Part shown: positions 6,592 to 8,558 of the stretch, one piece after another
Numbering within the stretch: the stretch's first letter is position 1
Layout: every line of letters begins with the position of its first letter
Source: Pseudomonadales bacterium
GTDB lineage: Bacteria > Pseudomonadota > Gammaproteobacteria > Pseudomonadales > DT-91
Assembly (NCBI GenBank): GCA_013215025.1
Contig: JABSRR010000079.1
Location: 1-8,558 of the forward strand
Length of the DNA stretch: 8,558 nucleotides
Direction: 5' to 3'
Program-made: the position numbers and the translations under genes
The notes under the pieces: generated by a model
Seen by the model: only the letters and a program-made list of their open reading frames with translations
Databases searched by the model: none
Told to the model about the DNA's origin: nothing

Positions 6592-7572
6592 ATGTATAGT
6601 GCGCTTAAAGATAATCTGAAAAAGCGTATTGATCATCGCTATCAGGCTTGGTTGGTAAAGCGTATACCGTCTGAAAACACTATTACGCTGTCGCAACGCA
6701 AATTGTTTATTTTCCCAACTCGACAGGGGTTTTCTTTCGCGTTTATCATCCTACTTTTGTTAATTGCTGCGATCAATTATCAAAATAATTTGATCTATGC
6801 ACTGACATTTTTCTTGGGCAGTCTATTCCACACGGCCATCTTATATACTTTTTATAACTTATCTAGACTGCAAATCAGAGGGCTTCGTGCGGAAGCGAAT
6901 GTGGTTGGCAAACAACTTACTTTCGAGGTTGAGTTGACTGCAGCTCAAAAAAAATCCCACGCCAATATTATGCTGTTCTTTCATTCTGAGGGTCAGCCGC
7001 AATATGAAAGCCTTGTTGAACGATTAGAGCAGCAAAAACAGACCGTAAAGGTTTTTTGTCAAGCACGCCATCGAGGCTTATTGACGGCACCTAGACTATG
7101 TATACAGTCAACATTTCCCATGGGTCTTATTCGTTGTTGGACCTGGTTAGATTTAAATATGCAGGTTTGGGTATATCCAGAGCCGCTTCAATCATCGATG
7201 ATTTACGATAGCAGTGACGCAGATAGTCAAGACGGTCGTGCTTTGGTGAAGCAGCCAGGGGATGAATTTAATGGTTTAAAAAATTATCACATTGGCCAAT
7301 CCTTACAGCAAGCATATTGGCCGAGTGTGGCCAAAGGCTATCCGCTGCAACTGAAAGATTTTCAGCATGCTGCGGCAAAAGACCATTGTTTAAACTTTGA
7401 CGATTACTTCTCTGGCGACGTTGAGCAGACTTTATCGAGACTGTGCTTTTGGGCGCAAGAATTAGAGCGTCGAGGTGAACCTTTTTCACTTAAATTACCC
7501 AATAACTTTGTGGCAATGAATTCAGGTAAACAGCATCTACAGAAAGTGCTTGAAAGTTTGGCGGCCTACTAA
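6592..7572 (+). CDS. DUF58 domain membrane protein
   Basis: This 326-residue protein is the DUF58 member of a MoxR-DUF58-TgpA cluster; its biochemical role is unknown, though such proteins are taken to be partners of the MoxR ATPase. A basic N-terminus (1-25) leads into TLSQRKLFIFPTRQGFSF and two adjacent membrane helices (about 47-62 and 66-86) joined by AINYQNNLIYALTF, a strong family signature. The large soluble part contains RGLLTAPRL (161-169), STFPMGLIRCWTWLDL (173-188) and the DUF58 core GDEFNGLKNYHIGQSLQQAY (223-242). In most relatives that core reads Y..GD followed by I.W; here it reads YHIGQ and AYWPSVAKG, so the usual Asp is Gln. The ATG at 6592 lies 20 bases after the MoxR stop; the nearby GGA is too close to be a good ribosome site, so the start is only fairly sure. 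It is 1 base from the next gene. Confidence 0.93.
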   Translation: MYSALKDNLKKRIDHRYQAWLVKRIPSENTITLSQRKLFIFPTRQGFSFAFIILLLLIAAINYQNNLIYALTFFLGSLFHTAILYTFYNLSRLQIRGLRAEANVVGKQLTFEVELTAAQKKSHANIMLFFHSEGQPQYESLVERLEQQKQTVKVFCQARHRGLLTAPRLCIQSTFPMGLIRCWTWLDLNMQVWVYPEPLQSSMIYDSSDADSQDGRALVKQPGDEFNGLKNYHIGQSLQQAYWPSVAKGYPLQLKDFQHAAAKDHCLNFDDYFSGDVEQTLSRLCFWAQELERRGEPFSLKLPNNFVAMNSGKQHLQKVLESLAAY

Positions 7573-7573
7573 G

Positions 7574-8558
7574 ATGGAGTTTCAAATAGCCAAACAAACC
7601 CTGATATATTTGTTTATTAGCTTGACTGTGATAATCCTGCCGCATCTTGAGCGCTCACCATTAGTTTTGCCCGTGGTGTTTATAACAACGGTTTATTGGC
7701 AGTTCAAAATTTATCGCCAGCAGTGGCCTTTTCCACGCGCTATATACAAAACAGCTATCGTTTTATTAGTGCTGAGCTTAATTTGGCTTCAGCATAAAAG
7801 CTTTTTGAGTCTCGAAGCAATAACACAATTATTACTACTTACCGTGTTGCTTAAACTGCTTGAATTGAAAGCACAGCGTGATGTGCTCACGGTTTTATAC
7901 TTGAGTTACTTCGCCATTATGACGCAGTTACTATTTGATCAGTCTCTTTTATCCGGCTTGTATATTGTTATTGCATTGTTGCTGAGCAGTGCTAGCTTAA
8001 TCAGTCTATATAGCTCAGCTGAACATAGCGCATTAATGCCTCTTAAGCTTAGCGTTAAAATGAGCTTGGTTTCGCTACCTATTTTACTGGTGGCATTTAT
8101 GATATTTCCTAGAGTAGCGCCCCTTTGGTCAGTTCCTAATGCTGCTGGAACAGCAACCACAGGCATCAGCGGCCGCATGGCCCCTGGTCTATTCAGTCAA
8201 CTGATTGAGTCGAATGCTCTAGCGTTTCGAGTTGAGTTTGATAATACACCGCCTCAGGCCGATAATTTTTATTGGCGCGCGGTTGTGTTGCAAGACTTTG
8301 ATGGTCGTGAGTGGACAAGAGGGCAAACTCAAACTACTGCCTTGCAGCCTAATGTGTTAATTGATTCCAACGACAAGACAGCAGTTGACGATAAACAGTT
8401 AACCAGTGATAGTTTGTTAGCTTACACCATTACGATGGAGCCAAGCTTCCAGCCTTGGTTATACGCGATAAACCGTCCTGTAGAGAGCAGCATTGGTCAA
8501 ATCTTTTCAGACAATACCTTGCAGAGCCCGGTAGACATTAATCGTCGTCTGCAGTATC
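7574..8558 (+). CDS. tgpA: TgpA/DUF3488 transglutaminase-like membrane protein, N-terminal part
   Basis: The reading frame is open from ATG 7574 to the window edge (328 codons plus one base), so the gene is cut by the window. It encodes the N-terminal part of a TgpA-type protein: a polytopic membrane domain followed by a periplasmic region and, beyond this window, an expected transglutaminase core domain. Predicted helices lie near residues 8-23, 29-44, 58-73, 82-98, 104-120, 128-146 and 162-178. The conserved junction follows: FPRVAPLWSVP (178-188), GISGRMAPG (197-205), ALAFRVEF (215-222) and YWRAVVLQDFDGREWTRG (233-250), all typical of DUF3488 proteins. In Pseudomonas aeruginosa TgpA is an essential inner-membrane protein with a periplasmic transglutaminase domain. 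The ATG begins 1 base after the DUF58 stop with no clear Shine-Dalgarno, suggesting coupled translation. The Cys/His/Asp triad cannot be checked here. Confidence 0.92.
   Translation, partial: MEFQIAKQTLIYLFISLTVIILPHLERSPLVLPVVFITTVYWQFKIYRQQWPFPRAIYKTAIVLLVLSLIWLQHKSFLSLEAITQLLLLTVLLKLLELKAQRDVLTVLYLSYFAIMTQLLFDQSLLSGLYIVIALLLSSASLISLYSSAEHSALMPLKLSVKMSLVSLPILLVAFMIFPRVAPLWSVPNAAGTATTGISGRMAPGLFSQLIESNALAFRVEFDNTPPQADNFYWRAVVLQDFDGREWTRGQTQTTALQPNVLIDSNDKTAVDDKQLTSDSLLAYTITMEPSFQPWLYAINRPVESSIGQIFSDNTLQSPVDINRRLQY

Noticed and set aside
7939..8178. Minus-strand open frame within the TgpA region
   Set aside because: The + strand frame here is a clear DUF3488 membrane domain, so the opposite frame is a shadow.

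Overview
This window reads as an ordinary chromosomal segment of a gammaproteobacterium, with all genes on the + strand and almost no non-coding DNA. The order accD-folC-SPOR gene-cvpA-purF-metZ is the arrangement known from Pseudomonas and related Gammaproteobacteria. The use of O-succinylhomoserine sulfhydrylase (metZ) and a TgpA-type transglutaminase gene at the end fit the same group. The moderate AT bias and a MoxR/DUF58/TgpA module directly after metZ suggest a Cellvibrionales-like or related marine lineage. That last placement is an inference from gene order, not from a search.

Layout: the 3' end of accD (acetyl-CoA carboxylase beta subunit) enters from the left and stops inside a small tandem repeat of a 10-bp unit. 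Next come folC (folate synthesis and polyglutamylation), a single-pass SPOR-domain membrane protein of the DedD type, cvpA (multi-pass membrane protein) and purF (first step of purine synthesis). A gap of about 96 bases holds a hairpin. metZ (sulfur assimilation into homocysteine) follows and overlaps by 4 bases a MoxR-family AAA+ ATPase gene. Then come a DUF58 protein and a TgpA/DUF3488 transglutaminase-like membrane protein, which runs off the right edge before its catalytic domain.

The first half is a housekeeping cluster: fatty-acid precursor supply, one-carbon/folate metabolism and purine synthesis. FolC and PurF are linked metabolically because purine synthesis needs formyl-folates. MetZ feeds methionine, which also connects to the folate cycle. 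The second half (MoxR-DUF58-TgpA) is a recognised envelope-associated module whose partners are commonly encoded together. The ATPase is thought to act as a chaperone or remodeller, and the two membrane proteins as its clients or partners. Junctions are tight (4-base GTGA overlaps at two places, a 1-base gap at another), so translational coupling is likely.

I see no mobile element, CRISPR array, RNA gene or clear Rho-independent terminator. The more unusual details are the repeat that places stop codons in all three frames between accD and folC, a sigma70-like promoter candidate that would start transcription almost exactly on the ATG of the SPOR gene, the tight join of metZ to the MoxR module, and an altered core motif in the DUF58 protein. 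I did not find convincing evidence of an undescribed system.
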